From positions 496,001 through 560,000 of the forward strand of contig CP075368.1 of NCBI GenBank assembly GCA_019454185.1: a DNA stretch of 64,000 nucleotides, given 5' to 3'. The stretch comes from Phycisphaeraceae bacterium (GTDB lineage: Bacteria; Planctomycetota; Phycisphaerae; Phycisphaerales; UBA1924). A program made the translations under genes and the position numbers. The first letter of the stretch is position 1; each line of letters starts with the position of its first letter. Below, one piece after another: positions 1 to 8,988 of the stretch. The notes beneath the pieces were generated by a model. It saw only the letters and a list, made by a program, of their open reading frames with translations, did no database searches and was not told the DNA's origin.

Positions 1-876
1 TTCGGAGACCTTCGTCCAGTCCGTAGCAGGCGACTCGGGCACGATGAGGTAGGCGACACGGCCGTCTGCCGACCAGCCGGCGCGGAGCCGAGTGAACACG
101 AGTCCGTCGTCTTCGATCGACCACGGACGGGACTCGAGTGCAGCGAGCTCGCGGCGCTTGGTCGCATTCGGTTCGACGTGCTGCGGCACGAGTTCGACGC
201 GGATTGTGGGTGTCCCGTCGCCGCTCGGTGCGGTCCAGCACCTGGCGAGCAGGCGCATGCGGCCACCGTCGAGAACAAGCCGCCCGCCCTCGCCGGAATC
301 AAGCTGAATCGCCCGGCGTCCGTTGAAGTCGGGTCCTGAGACAACCTGCGTCCAGGTCGGGAGCAATCCGAGCCACTGGGTGTGGCCGACTGTACCGGCG
401 TCGAGTCGTGACTTGACCGCGCCAAGGTCGTCGATCGGTACACGCAGAATGCGCAACCCGTTCGCCCACCACAGCGAGCGAGTCTGCTCGCTTAGATCGA
501 GCGGAGCGACCGGCGATGCCAAGTCGGTACCCGCAGTTGGCGTGTCCATCTGGGAGATAGCGGGTTGACCCGTTTCGACTCCCCGTCTTTCGGCATACTT
601 TGCCAGGGCCGCACCGATGAGGGACTCTGGATCATCGACGACCCACCACTGGATCTCTATGCCGGACTGGTTACCGACAACGCCGACGGAGAGCGTTCGA
701 TCGGGCTGGTCAGATGTGGCGCCTGAGGGCCGAGACGCGACGATCCTATCGCCCGCACTGTCGCCGGAGGTTGGAGCATGAGTGCTGCATGAGATCAGGA
801 TCCACATCGAAAGGACAAGAAATAGTGTGGCAACATTGCGTCTGCGACCGACCGCAGATCTCTCAAGGACGTGCAC
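1..876 (-). CDS. Putative lipoprotein, 3' end cut by the window edge
   Basis: An open frame runs off the left edge; 292 codons are visible. The N-terminus has a basic stretch (VGRRRN), a hydrophobic segment (VATLFLVLSMWIL) and then LISC, which fits a lipobox, so the protein is probably an outer-membrane or periplasmic lipoprotein. The mature part is soluble-looking, Trp-rich and acidic, and I recognise no domain in it. I chose the GTG at 876 because it puts the lipobox Cys after a 26-residue signal; an in-frame ATG at 939 would give a long 47-residue leader. It lies 129 bases downstream of the AsmA-like gene on the same strand and may share its transcript. Function unknown; the lipoprotein call is an inference from the signal. 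Confidence 0.6.
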   Translation of the reverse strand, partial: MHVLERSAVGRRRNVATLFLVLSMWILISCSTHAPTSGDSAGDRIVASRPSGATSDQPDRTLSVGVVGNQSGIEIQWWVVDDPESLIGAALAKYAERRGVETGQPAISQMDTPTAGTDLASPVAPLDLSEQTRSLWWANGLRILRVPIDDLGAVKSRLDAGTVGHTQWLGLLPTWTQVVSGPDFNGRRAIQLDSGEGGRLVLDGGRMRLLARCWTAPSGDGTPTIRVELVPQHVEPNATKRRELAALESRPWSIEDDGLVFTRLRAGWSADGRVAYLIVPESPATDWTKVSE

Positions 877-1005
877 ATCAGCGCGATGCGGTGGGCATCT
901 ATAGCGGTTGCCCGTCAGATGTCGGGGTAAAGGGTGCATGGATCCGAGATCATGGTATCCGCTTCGCGGCGCGGTTCTGCCGGCGGCTTTGTGCCTCGCC
1001 GAGTG

Positions 1006-4000
1006 TCAGTTATCGCTCTGTATGGCTTCGGCCCTGGAGAGCTCTTTGATCCTATCGCCCGCTCGCCGGATTCGATCCTGAGAGGAGTACGCGCGTTGGC
1101 GGATCCGCTGCATCTCCCGCGCCTGCTCTGATGCGGAGCCGTCGATCAACCGCTTGAGGAGGCCCCGTGCGCTCGCGAACTGTTCGAGCGACACGTCCGG
1201 GCTGGTGAGGGTGCCGCCGACTCTGACGCTGATGAGCTCGTTGCGAATCGCCTCAAAGACAGAGGACACGATCGGCAACTGGCGAGCGCCGCGCGAGACA
1301 ATCCGCAGGTCCAATTCAGTCATGGGCCACGACATCGTGCCATATCCGAACAGCTCGACCGTTGGCGAGAAAACGGACATCTCTTCAAAGGTCAGGCGTC
1401 CCTGCGATAGATGGAATGAAGAGAGCGCGAGATCGAGTCGCTCTCTCGATGGGACCTGCAGGTTTGCGACTTGCAGAATCGGAAGCAGAAGGGGATAGGA
1501 AAGCACCTCACCACCGGAGATCGCCATCTCGCCGCGGCCGGTCTGCGACTGCATCTGGCCGAGAACGCCCTCGACCGTGAGCTCTCCGTCGAGCAGGCCG
1601 CGAGAGCCATCCGGAGCAACTGGCGGAGTGCCGTTCGATCCTGAGGTGAGATCGGCGAGGACACTTGCAAAGCGTGCACCGGCGATTCGCATCGACGCGA
1701 AGTACCTTCGCTGGTCTGGATGCCGTGGGTCCGGACCTATGGTGGCGCGGCCGGAGAAACGCCCGCCGTGAGTCGTACCAGTGATCAGTGGCGCGATGAT
1801 CGTTGGGTCATCCGCATCGCTCGCGACCCTGAATCTTGCCTCGGTGACAAGGAGATTCGCCACACGCAGACGGCTGGCGATCATCCCCACGTCGAAACTC
1901 GCCGAATCCGGCTCGGATCGAGCGGTGAACTCGATGATGCCAGACAGGTCTGTGATCGGCGGCCCGACAAGCATCGATGCACGGTCGACTACGACCGTGC
2001 CATGGGCCGCGAAGCGCGATGCGTCGGGCTCGGGAGCAACCTCCGCACGTACTTTCAGCTCGTCGATGCGGATCCCACCCTCAACAGCGAGCTCGGAGTC
2101 TCTCGCCAGATCGTGCAGTTGGTTCGGGAGCATGGCGTACAGGTCGGACCCCTTTGCAGTGGTCCAGCCGCTGATGCTGAGGTCGAGAAGTGAATTCGTT
2201 TCGTCTCCCAGCGTCCACGAGCCGTTCAGCAGGAGCGAGGTGCCTTCTGCGTTGAGTGTGAGCTGTCTGACCTCGCCGCCGTCTGGTGAGAAGACGAGCG
2301 AACCGTCCACGCTGGGGAAGCTCATGCGGTGTCCGTTTCTCGTGATCGAGAAAAAACGCGGGCGGATCGTTCCCCACGCCCCGAGTCGTGCCGTGTCAGA
2401 GGGGTTCGGGCGCAGTGCCAGGTCGAGATCAAAGCGGCCGTCGGGCTCGTGCGTCTTGTAGAGGTCATCCACCACAGCACCGAATCTCATCTGAACGAGA
2501 TCGCGGATCACCTGGTGTCCCAGTGGTGCGTCACTCCATGCGATGTTTAAACTCGTGTGGTGTGAAAGACGAGTGGTGTCTTCCATGTCGAAAGAGAAGG
2601 TTCCATCTGCCTCGATTCGCCCTATAGGTTCATCATCGTGATCGACAGCCGCAACGAATCGGTTGAATCGGATAGACATGTCTGCGCGATCGGTATCCGC
2701 CGCGGATTCGGCTTGTCGAGATTGCAGCGTCACGCTTCCTTCGGGCACAGAAAGGGTGTTGCGTCCGCCGAACGCATCCAGAGCCAGGTCAACCGGGTCG
2801 CTGAGGGTGAGTTCGATGTTCGAGATGCCGCTGTCGCTGCGAACCAGAAGCTTCGCATCGAGGAGCCCTGAGGGGTGATGCGAGTCGCGGAGAGAGGTGA
2901 GTCGGCTCGCGATATCGGGGGAGAATGCTCTGATCACATGCTCTATGCGAGCAGATGTGTCGAGATGAGAGATACGCACATCGAGCTCGTACGGACTCGA
3001 CGGCAGGGTGGGAGTGGATGCAAAGCGAGCGGTTGCACTCCCCGCGGGCCGTTCAAGTTCAGGAGAAGACGTAGGCGAGGAGACGAGATCCGCAGCGAGT
3101 GAGGCAACGATAGACGCATCGGTCAGGTGAAGCTCGCCGTTCACTTCTGCCAGTGTGATCGACGAATCCGCTTCGGTGCCTCCCGACGGCGTCGCGTAGA
3201 GCGATGATGCGCTCGCTCGGACGTCGTATCCGAGTTCAACCTTACCCGCGGCGTCTGGTGCTGCTTTCGGGGTGATCCGAGCAACAACGTCGATAGTGCC
3301 TTCTACGTTGAGGGATCTCAAGGACGCTTCCAGCGTCGGACGGTATGGGCCCCCTCTGGTATCCGTTGTCTTGCGATCGGGAATCGAGTTGATCAGCAGA
3401 TCATCAATCGGAATGCCCTGGGCCGCTATATCGACCTGCGGAATGAAGCTTTGGATTCCGTCTGGGGTGAAAAGGTCGATGGTGGCGTCAATACGTGCAT
3501 TACCGCCTCTGAGTGATGTATAGGTGCCGCCCACAAGCGTGGCGGTCTTGTCGTTGATGCGCAGCGCGACATCAGAGCCGACGATTGGCAGCGGAAACGC
3601 CTCGGGGAGGACGTGCAGTGTCGCGAAGCGAACATCGACCTGAGTGTTCCAGGGTTTCAACGGTCCGACCGGCCTCGTCACATGAATGTCCACAACAGCA
3701 CGACCGCCCGGTTCGAGCAGAGGACGTTCGTCAAGCATCTTCTGAAGTGCGGCAAGCCGCGCAGAGGTTGCTTCGGATCGGTCGGGTATCGACGAGAGGG
3801 TACGGAGCTCCTCCTGCACACGTGTGGCCTGCTGGGGATCAAGGACCAGACCGGCTTTGACGAGTTCCGCATATCGCTGCTGATTGAAGAGCGCTGTAAC
3901 GATCTCGCGCCGATCAGGGCCGAGGGCGTTCTCAAGAGTTGTATCCACGGGCACGTTCTCAACATGCACGCGAATATCGACACCTGCTTCCTCGTTGATC

Positions 4001-5391
4001 GGCGAGATGTAGCCGGTTGCCACCAGCCGCGCGCCACTCGGAGCAACGCCCGCAATCTTCAGAAGCTCGATGTGTTCATCGTCAAATCGGACGGAGCCGC
4101 TCATCTGCTCGAACTGGTACGGAAAGTCCACATAGGCCGCGACACCGTCCCTGAAGTCGAGCGTTCCAGAGACACGAATCGGTGAAGCACCTGCAGGTGT
4201 CGGAGCATCTCTTGCGATGCGGACGCGCGAGCTGACCGTCGCTGTGGGATTTGAGAAAGAGGCGAGTCTCTCTTGAACGATCAACGGAGCAAACGGAAGC
4301 AGGTCCGGACGGTCGGTGACATGGAAGCCATCCGTGGCAAGATCGCAGGTGAACGCCGAGTCCGCGTTTGGTCCTGCGTAGTCGAGTCTGACTGTCCAGG
4401 GCAGATCGGCGAGCGTGCCGCGCAGGTCAGCCCGGATCTTCTCACCGCTGACCAGGATGATTCCCGCGACGCCGCTCATGCGAAGCGTGGCAGAGCTGTC
4501 CGGATCATCCACAAGGAGCTCTGTGAGGTTCATGGCAATGCCACTCAGCCGGATCTCTGCCTCGACCTTGCCGGTTGCGAATGTGTACTCGAATTTCCGA
4601 ACCTGGAGTCTGCCCGCCAAGTTGAGGCGTTCGAGTTGAGCACGAACCGCCGAGGGGAGGGTCGACGGCCGCAGAGATGCGAGCGAGAGATTGCCCGGCT
4701 CGATCGTGACTGAGTCAGCGTCGATGCGCCCGGTGATGAACTGCCCGGGGATACCGACGATCGGTCCATCCGGAGCCAACTGAGCGACTCGGATCGTTGA
4801 TGCGTTCGATGGTGATGCGGGATCCGGGATGACCGAGGCGTCGAAGTGGATGACGCTGAGCGGCGAGTAGTCGGCACCTGTATGCTCGCCGATTTCGAGT
4901 GCGGCATCATCTATGACGATGGTCGGCAGAGGGCCTGCGGATGTTCCTGCCGGGCGGAATAGCGTCAAGCCCGAAACGTTCAGCGTCTGAGTATCCGCCG
5001 ACTGTGACAGGCGGATCCGCGGCTCGTGCAGCGTGATGTTTCGGACTCGGCGTGACGTGAGCAATTCCCGCCACTTGAACTCGATCTCGACCTTGGGGAC
5101 TTCGACAAATGTCGCAGCCGGGCCGCTCACGCCGGGTGCCTTGGCGCGGACGTTCTGAACGGTGAGTGTTCCGCCGGCACGGATCGTCGCGTGCCCGATG
5201 TCGACATCGGCGCCTGTCAGATTTGACAGGACCGGCACAACTATCCACGCGGTCAGGGGAGACTGAGTCAGAAGCAGGAAACAGAGCACCGGGAGGGCCA
5301 CAACCGCAGCGACCACGAGTGAACGTCGCACCCGGCGGCGTCGGCGGGGCTCTTTCGAGGGTGGTGTTGAAGTGCTGTTCGACCCGTGCAT
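1006..5391 (-). CDS. Giant AsmA-like envelope protein
   Basis: This is a 1461-residue protein with a basic N-terminus (RRRRRVRRS), one membrane anchor at about residues 24-42, and a very long beta-rich exported region. The last 250 residues look like the AsmA-like C-terminal region: a GLLDGELTVEGVLG segment, then VFSPTVELFGYGTMSW, then a basic coiled tail. AsmA/TamB/YhdP relatives are inner-membrane-anchored proteins spanning the periplasm and linked to outer-membrane lipid or protein traffic; a bridge-like role here is inferred. The frame stays open upstream for about 330 more codons, but that part overlaps radA on the other strand and is Arg/Pro-rich noise, so I place the start at the ATG at 5391. 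The start is 59 bases from the divergent radA start, so the two promoters share that gap. Confidence 0.8.
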   Translation of the reverse strand: MHGSNSTSTPPSKEPRRRRRVRRSLVVAAVVALPVLCFLLLTQSPLTAWIVVPVLSNLTGADVDIGHATIRAGGTLTVQNVRAKAPGVSGPAATFVEVPKVEIEFKWRELLTSRRVRNITLHEPRIRLSQSADTQTLNVSGLTLFRPAGTSAGPLPTIVIDDAALEIGEHTGADYSPLSVIHFDASVIPDPASPSNASTIRVAQLAPDGPIVGIPGQFITGRIDADSVTIEPGNLSLASLRPSTLPSAVRAQLERLNLAGRLQVRKFEYTFATGKVEAEIRLSGIAMNLTELLVDDPDSSATLRMSGVAGIILVSGEKIRADLRGTLADLPWTVRLDYAGPNADSAFTCDLATDGFHVTDRPDLLPFAPLIVQERLASFSNPTATVSSRVRIARDAPTPAGASPIRVSGTLDFRDGVAAYVDFPYQFEQMSGSVRFDDEHIELLKIAGVAPSGARLVATGYISPINEEAGVDIRVHVENVPVDTTLENALGPDRREIVTALFNQQRYAELVKAGLVLDPQQATRVQEELRTLSSIPDRSEATSARLAALQKMLDERPLLEPGGRAVVDIHVTRPVGPLKPWNTQVDVRFATLHVLPEAFPLPIVGSDVALRINDKTATLVGGTYTSLRGGNARIDATIDLFTPDGIQSFIPQVDIAAQGIPIDDLLINSIPDRKTTDTRGGPYRPTLEASLRSLNVEGTIDVVARITPKAAPDAAGKVELGYDVRASASSLYATPSGGTEADSSITLAEVNGELHLTDASIVASLAADLVSSPTSSPELERPAGSATARFASTPTLPSSPYELDVRISHLDTSARIEHVIRAFSPDIASRLTSLRDSHHPSGLLDAKLLVRSDSGISNIELTLSDPVDLALDAFGGRNTLSVPEGSVTLQSRQAESAADTDRADMSIRFNRFVAAVDHDDEPIGRIEADGTFSFDMEDTTRLSHHTSLNIAWSDAPLGHQVIRDLVQMRFGAVVDDLYKTHEPDGRFDLDLALRPNPSDTARLGAWGTIRPRFFSITRNGHRMSFPSVDGSLVFSPDGGEVRQLTLNAEGTSLLLNGSWTLGDETNSLLDLSISGWTTAKGSDLYAMLPNQLHDLARDSELAVEGGIRIDELKVRAEVAPEPDASRFAAHGTVVVDRASMLVGPPITDLSGIIEFTARSEPDSASFDVGMIASRLRVANLLVTEARFRVASDADDPTIIAPLITGTTHGGRFSGRATIGPDPRHPDQRRYFASMRIAGARFASVLADLTSGSNGTPPVAPDGSRGLLDGELTVEGVLGQMQSQTGRGEMAISGGEVLSYPLLLPILQVANLQVPSRERLDLALSSFHLSQGRLTFEEMSVFSPTVELFGYGTMSWPMTELDLRIVSRGARQLPIVSSVFEAIRNELISVRVGGTLTSPDVSLEQFASARGLLKRLIDGSASEQAREMQRIRQRAYSSQDRIRRAGDRIKELSRAEAIQSDN

Positions 5392-5450
5392 CGGCGTGCA
5401 TGGTAGAGACCGGACGTCCGCCGGGAGTTTGGGGTGGCTAACCTGAGCGC

Positions 5451-6884
5451 ATGGCCAAGTCGCGAGAGGTCTACGTCTGCACTTCATGTGGTGCCGCACA
5501 TCCCCGCTGGATGGGGAAGTGTTCAGACTGCGGAGCATGGGACTCACTGGAGAAACGGGCGAGGGATGCTGCCAGCGAGAAGGACCCTCAGCGCGGTCTT
5601 GTAGAGGCATGGAGCACCGTCGGAGCCGAGCATGTCGCTGACAGCCCCGTTTCGGGCGATCGGGGTGCGGGGGCGGTTCCGATCGCTGAAGCCGGCCGCG
5701 GCGCGGAGACTGTGCGTATTTCCAGTGGGATTGGAGAGTTGGATCGGGTGCTCGGTGGAGGGTTGGTCGAGGGGAGCGTCGTGTTACTGGGCGGTGAGCC
5801 CGGCATCGGCAAGTCGACCCTGCTTCTGCAGGGCGCGGCCTCCTGGGCAAGCCATGGGGCTCGTGTCCTGTATGTGTCAAGCGAGGAATCCGCGGAGCAG
5901 GTTCGTTCAAGAGCCGAGCGTCTGGGTGCTGCGGATGAGAAGGAGCTGTTTGTTCTCGCGGATACCAATCTTGCCCGGATCGTCGAGCAGGCCAGGCGGA
6001 TCGTGCCCGGCGTGATGGTGATCGATTCAGCCCAGATGATCTACAAGTCTGACATCCCCGCAGGCCCGGGGAGCGTGACCCAGCTGCGTCGGTGTGTCGC
6101 GGATCTCGTCTATCTGGCGAAGGCGTCGGGGATTGCGGTTGTGCTTGTCGGACACGTGACCAAGGAGGGGACACTCGCCGGTCCGCGGATCGTCGAGCAT
6201 CTGGTGGATGTCGTCCTGAACTTCGAGGGAGACCGGTACCACGCGCACCGAATCGTTCGCGCCGTGAAGAACAGGTACGGAACCACGATGGAGCTCGGCA
6301 TCTTTGAGATGACCGGCACAGGGCTCCGCGAGGCGCCCGAGGGTGCGGGCGTCGCGGCGGTCCAGGGGAACGAAGGGTCGGGTCCACGTCCTGGTAGCGT
6401 CGTGTGTCCGATCGTTCAGGGATCTCGTTGTGTCCTCGTTGAGGTGCAGGCGCTCACTGCGACGGGGTTCCTCGGCGCCGCGAAACGCAAGTCGAGCGGG
6501 CTCGATTCCAATCGACTCGCGATGCTGATCGCCGTGCTGGAGCAGCACGCCGGCATGCGGCTCGCAGACATGGACGTCTTCGCAAGCAGTGTCGGAGGGC
6601 TTCGGGTCGTCGAGCCCGCGAGTGACCTCGCGCTGTTGCTGGCGATCGCGGGCGCGCACCGCAGACGATCGACGCCGCCACGAACTGCGGCGGTCGGTGA
6701 GGTCGGTCTCGGGGGCGAAATCCGCCCTGTCACGCAGATCGAGCAACGCGTTCGAGAATCGGCCCGACTCGGGTACACGCGAATTCTTGTTCCTGAGCCG
6801 AATCGAGCGCAGGCCACAGCCGCGGGCATCGATGCGATCGGCGTCCGGAACATCGATCAGGCAATCGAGATCCTCGGCTCCTGA
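5451..6884 (+). CDS. radA: DNA repair protein RadA (Sms)
   Basis: RadA is a RecA-like ATPase and branch-migration helicase acting in recombination and repair. The 477-residue protein shows the complete family architecture. A four-cysteine zinc finger (C10, C13, C24, C27) comes first. A Walker A motif GGEPGIGKST lies near residue 115, then the RadA signature VKNRYG near residue 273, and the C-terminus is a Lon-protease-like domain (VGGLRVVEPASDLALLLAI; GEVGLGGEIRPV). The length is normal for the family (about 450-480). It is transcribed alone and divergently from the AsmA-like gene. A strong hairpin at 6919-6946 separates it from the convergent gene that follows. Confidence 0.97.
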   Translation: MAKSREVYVCTSCGAAHPRWMGKCSDCGAWDSLEKRARDAASEKDPQRGLVEAWSTVGAEHVADSPVSGDRGAGAVPIAEAGRGAETVRISSGIGELDRVLGGGLVEGSVVLLGGEPGIGKSTLLLQGAASWASHGARVLYVSSEESAEQVRSRAERLGAADEKELFVLADTNLARIVEQARRIVPGVMVIDSAQMIYKSDIPAGPGSVTQLRRCVADLVYLAKASGIAVVLVGHVTKEGTLAGPRIVEHLVDVVLNFEGDRYHAHRIVRAVKNRYGTTMELGIFEMTGTGLREAPEGAGVAAVQGNEGSGPRPGSVVCPIVQGSRCVLVEVQALTATGFLGAAKRKSSGLDSNRLAMLIAVLEQHAGMRLADMDVFASSVGGLRVVEPASDLALLLAIAGAHRRRSTPPRTAAVGEVGLGGEIRPVTQIEQRVRESARLGYTRILVPEPNRAQATAAGIDAIGVRNIDQAIEILGS

Positions 6885-6918
6885 ACTGGAGCCAGACGAT
6901 GCCACCGGAGAATGAAAG

Positions 6919-6946
6919 GCCCCGAGGAACGTGCGTTCCTCGGGGC
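6919..6946. terminator. Hairpin terminator between convergent genes
   Basis: A perfect 12-base-pair stem (gccccgaggaac / gttcctcggggc) closes a four-base loop, with an A-rich flank on the left and gtctt on the right. It lies between the ends of radA (+) and the next gene (-), so it can serve both directions. Confidence 0.8.
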
Positions 6947-6978
6947 GTCTTGGAGCAGAGAAATCGTGAGGCGAGAGC

Positions 6979-8730
6979 TCAGAAGCGGGGCTTCGAGCCG
7001 TCACCCTCGTCCATGGGCTCGCCCATGTCGCCCTGCATCTGCTTCTGGATGTCTGCCACGGTGGTGATCACATCCATGGGAACGAACAGCCGCCCAGAGG
7101 CAGCGCCGCCGCTCGTAGACATCGACATCCCGACCGGCGGGAGGTTGTCCTTGACCGCGAGGTCCATGGACATGCCCATCATCGCAGCGAAACCCGCGGC
7201 GGTCTTGATGATCTCGCCGACACCGAGGTACATCTCGGCGGAACGATCTGAGGGGAGCTGAGAAGCCGTTGCGGCAAGCGTCTTGTCGGTGCCGAGGCCG
7301 TTGCCCTCGCTGGCGACCTGAAGAGACTTTTCCATCAGCATGGAGTTCTTGGAGAGTGTCTGCACAACGCCGTTCTTGCTTGGCGCGAGGTAGCCCGAGG
7401 GGCCGGCGGTCGGTCCCCAGATCATGAACATTGCCTGCATGCCCTGCTGGGCCATCATCGCGTTGGGATCGTTGGGATCGACGGACATACGCACGGCCCA
7501 CGAATCCACTGAGGTGCCGCCGATCGTGGTGTCGGCCTGCTTATAGGTTGTCGCCAGCTTCATCCCGTTCGCGCTGGTATTGTTCATCTTGGACATGACG
7601 TCCTTCGTCGTGGCGAGGAGGCCCGGGGCGTCGTTGGTCTGGTGGAAAACGACGGAGTTTGCGAAGAGGCCGCCGCCCATTAATGCGGGCGATGTTCCGA
7701 GGACGAAGGACATCGCGTTCAGCTTGTCCATCATCTCCGCACCGGGCAGGAAGGACGAACCCTGCGCTTGCATGGCGTTCATCGCGGTGAGCATGCTTTT
7801 CATCGCGGGGCTTGAGATGTCAGCGCTCATCGCGAAGAGGTAGGGCACGTTGGGCAGACGCATGAGCGGCTTCATTGAGTCGCCCTTGACCTGGAGCGTC
7901 TTGTACGCTTCGGTCCCTTCCTTGAACTGCGCCCCGAAGTCCATGGCAACGCCCGCACCGGAGAGAGTTGTGCCCATGATCGCGAGATCGCCCTGAGACG
8001 TCAGGATGTTGGCGATGGTCTCGATCATGGCGGAGGTCTGCTTCATCTGGTCGCCTTGCGGCCCGGCCATCATGGCCACCATCTCCATCTGCTGCTTCAT
8101 CTGCGCCATGCCCTGATCGATCATGGGCTTGAGCTTGGCGATGTCTGCGTACACCAGAAGGTCGGCGGTTTCTGCGAGGGATGAACCGCTTGAGCCGAGA
8201 CGCTTCGAGTGTGCTGCTCCCTTTCCGGGCTTGCCGTCGAAGGATGCCAGAAGCTCAGCGGTGGGGGCCATCGCGACATAGCCGCCACCGATATCACGCA
8301 GATATGCTGGGTTTCCATCAAAGTCTGCGGTGTATGTGTCGCCGCTCGCGCTGGCACCGATGCCGGTGAAGAACTGCTTGGCGTCTTTGACGGGAATGAC
8401 GGCCACCATCGGGGGCTGATCTGCGTCAAAGTCGAGTTCGCTGCCGACGAATGCCGCGGCGACTGACCCATCTGCGTTCATGCCGGGTATGGCGAGGATC
8501 ATGCCGATGGGGCCGCTCGCGAGGGCTTCCTTCAGCGGCGGAAGCCTGTTTCCCATCTGGTCCAGATCGGCCTTGAGCTCGCTGACACTGCGGATTGAGA
8601 TCACGGCGAGGGCGTCTGTCGGGAGACGATCGATCGCGCCGGGCAATCCGGCGAGTGCCGGGAGCACGACTGTCAGCGGAAGTGCAAAGGATACAAGCGA
8701 GCGAGCCAGACGTGAGGTATTGAGAGCCAT
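6979..8730 (-). CDS. Secreted Met-rich DUF3352-like protein
   Basis: The 583-residue protein starts with a signal peptide (hydrophobic segment SFALPLTVVLPALAGLPG, cleavage probably near residue 27). The next stretch, LPTDALAVISIRSVSELKAD, resembles the start of DUF3352 proteins, which are exported planctomycete/cyanobacterial proteins of unknown function. The middle is unusually rich in methionine (for example MAQMKQQMEMVAMMAG) and there is no other cysteine- or metal-site signature. It appears to be a single-gene unit, bounded by the terminator at 6919-6946 below and by a 258-base gap above. The DUF3352 assignment rests on resemblance by eye. Confidence 0.6.
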   Translation of the reverse strand: MALNTSRLARSLVSFALPLTVVLPALAGLPGAIDRLPTDALAVISIRSVSELKADLDQMGNRLPPLKEALASGPIGMILAIPGMNADGSVAAAFVGSELDFDADQPPMVAVIPVKDAKQFFTGIGASASGDTYTADFDGNPAYLRDIGGGYVAMAPTAELLASFDGKPGKGAAHSKRLGSSGSSLAETADLLVYADIAKLKPMIDQGMAQMKQQMEMVAMMAGPQGDQMKQTSAMIETIANILTSQGDLAIMGTTLSGAGVAMDFGAQFKEGTEAYKTLQVKGDSMKPLMRLPNVPYLFAMSADISSPAMKSMLTAMNAMQAQGSSFLPGAEMMDKLNAMSFVLGTSPALMGGGLFANSVVFHQTNDAPGLLATTKDVMSKMNNTSANGMKLATTYKQADTTIGGTSVDSWAVRMSVDPNDPNAMMAQQGMQAMFMIWGPTAGPSGYLAPSKNGVVQTLSKNSMLMEKSLQVASEGNGLGTDKTLAATASQLPSDRSAEMYLGVGEIIKTAAGFAAMMGMSMDLAVKDNLPPVGMSMSTSGGAASGRLFVPMDVITTVADIQKQMQGDMGEPMDEGDGSKPRF

Positions 8731-8917
8731 GAACGTTGCCTCTTGGGTTAGGGGCCGTCACCCTCCGGTGGTGGCGACCCTGTCAATGAGTATGTTCGGA
8801 GTGTCCGATTCCCGATCGACCACGCGAACAGCGCACCCCCGGTGCGAGGGTGAGCGGAGTTTATATGGGAATCGGGCAGGGTCGATTTCAGGGGTAGGGT
8901 AAACCGTCGAAAAGAAG

Positions 8918-8947
8918 GCACCCGACGCAGGATGATGCGACGGGTGC
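8918..8947 (-). terminator. Rho-independent terminator of the cytochrome/dockerin gene
   Basis: An 11-base stem (gcacccgacgc / gcgacgggtgc, one internal mismatch) is followed, read on the minus strand, by cttctttt. It is 41 bases beyond the stop codon at 8989 and is therefore well placed to end that gene. Confidence 0.75.
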
Positions 8948-8988
8948 GTGTAAAGTGTTGTTCAATCGTGATTTAAGTGGGTAGTCCG

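Noticed and set aside
5392..6387. N-terminal extension of the AsmA-like gene across radA on the other strand
   Set aside because: The extension is Arg/Pro-rich and lies wholly antisense to the well-supported radA. The anchor and family-like sequence start at 5391.
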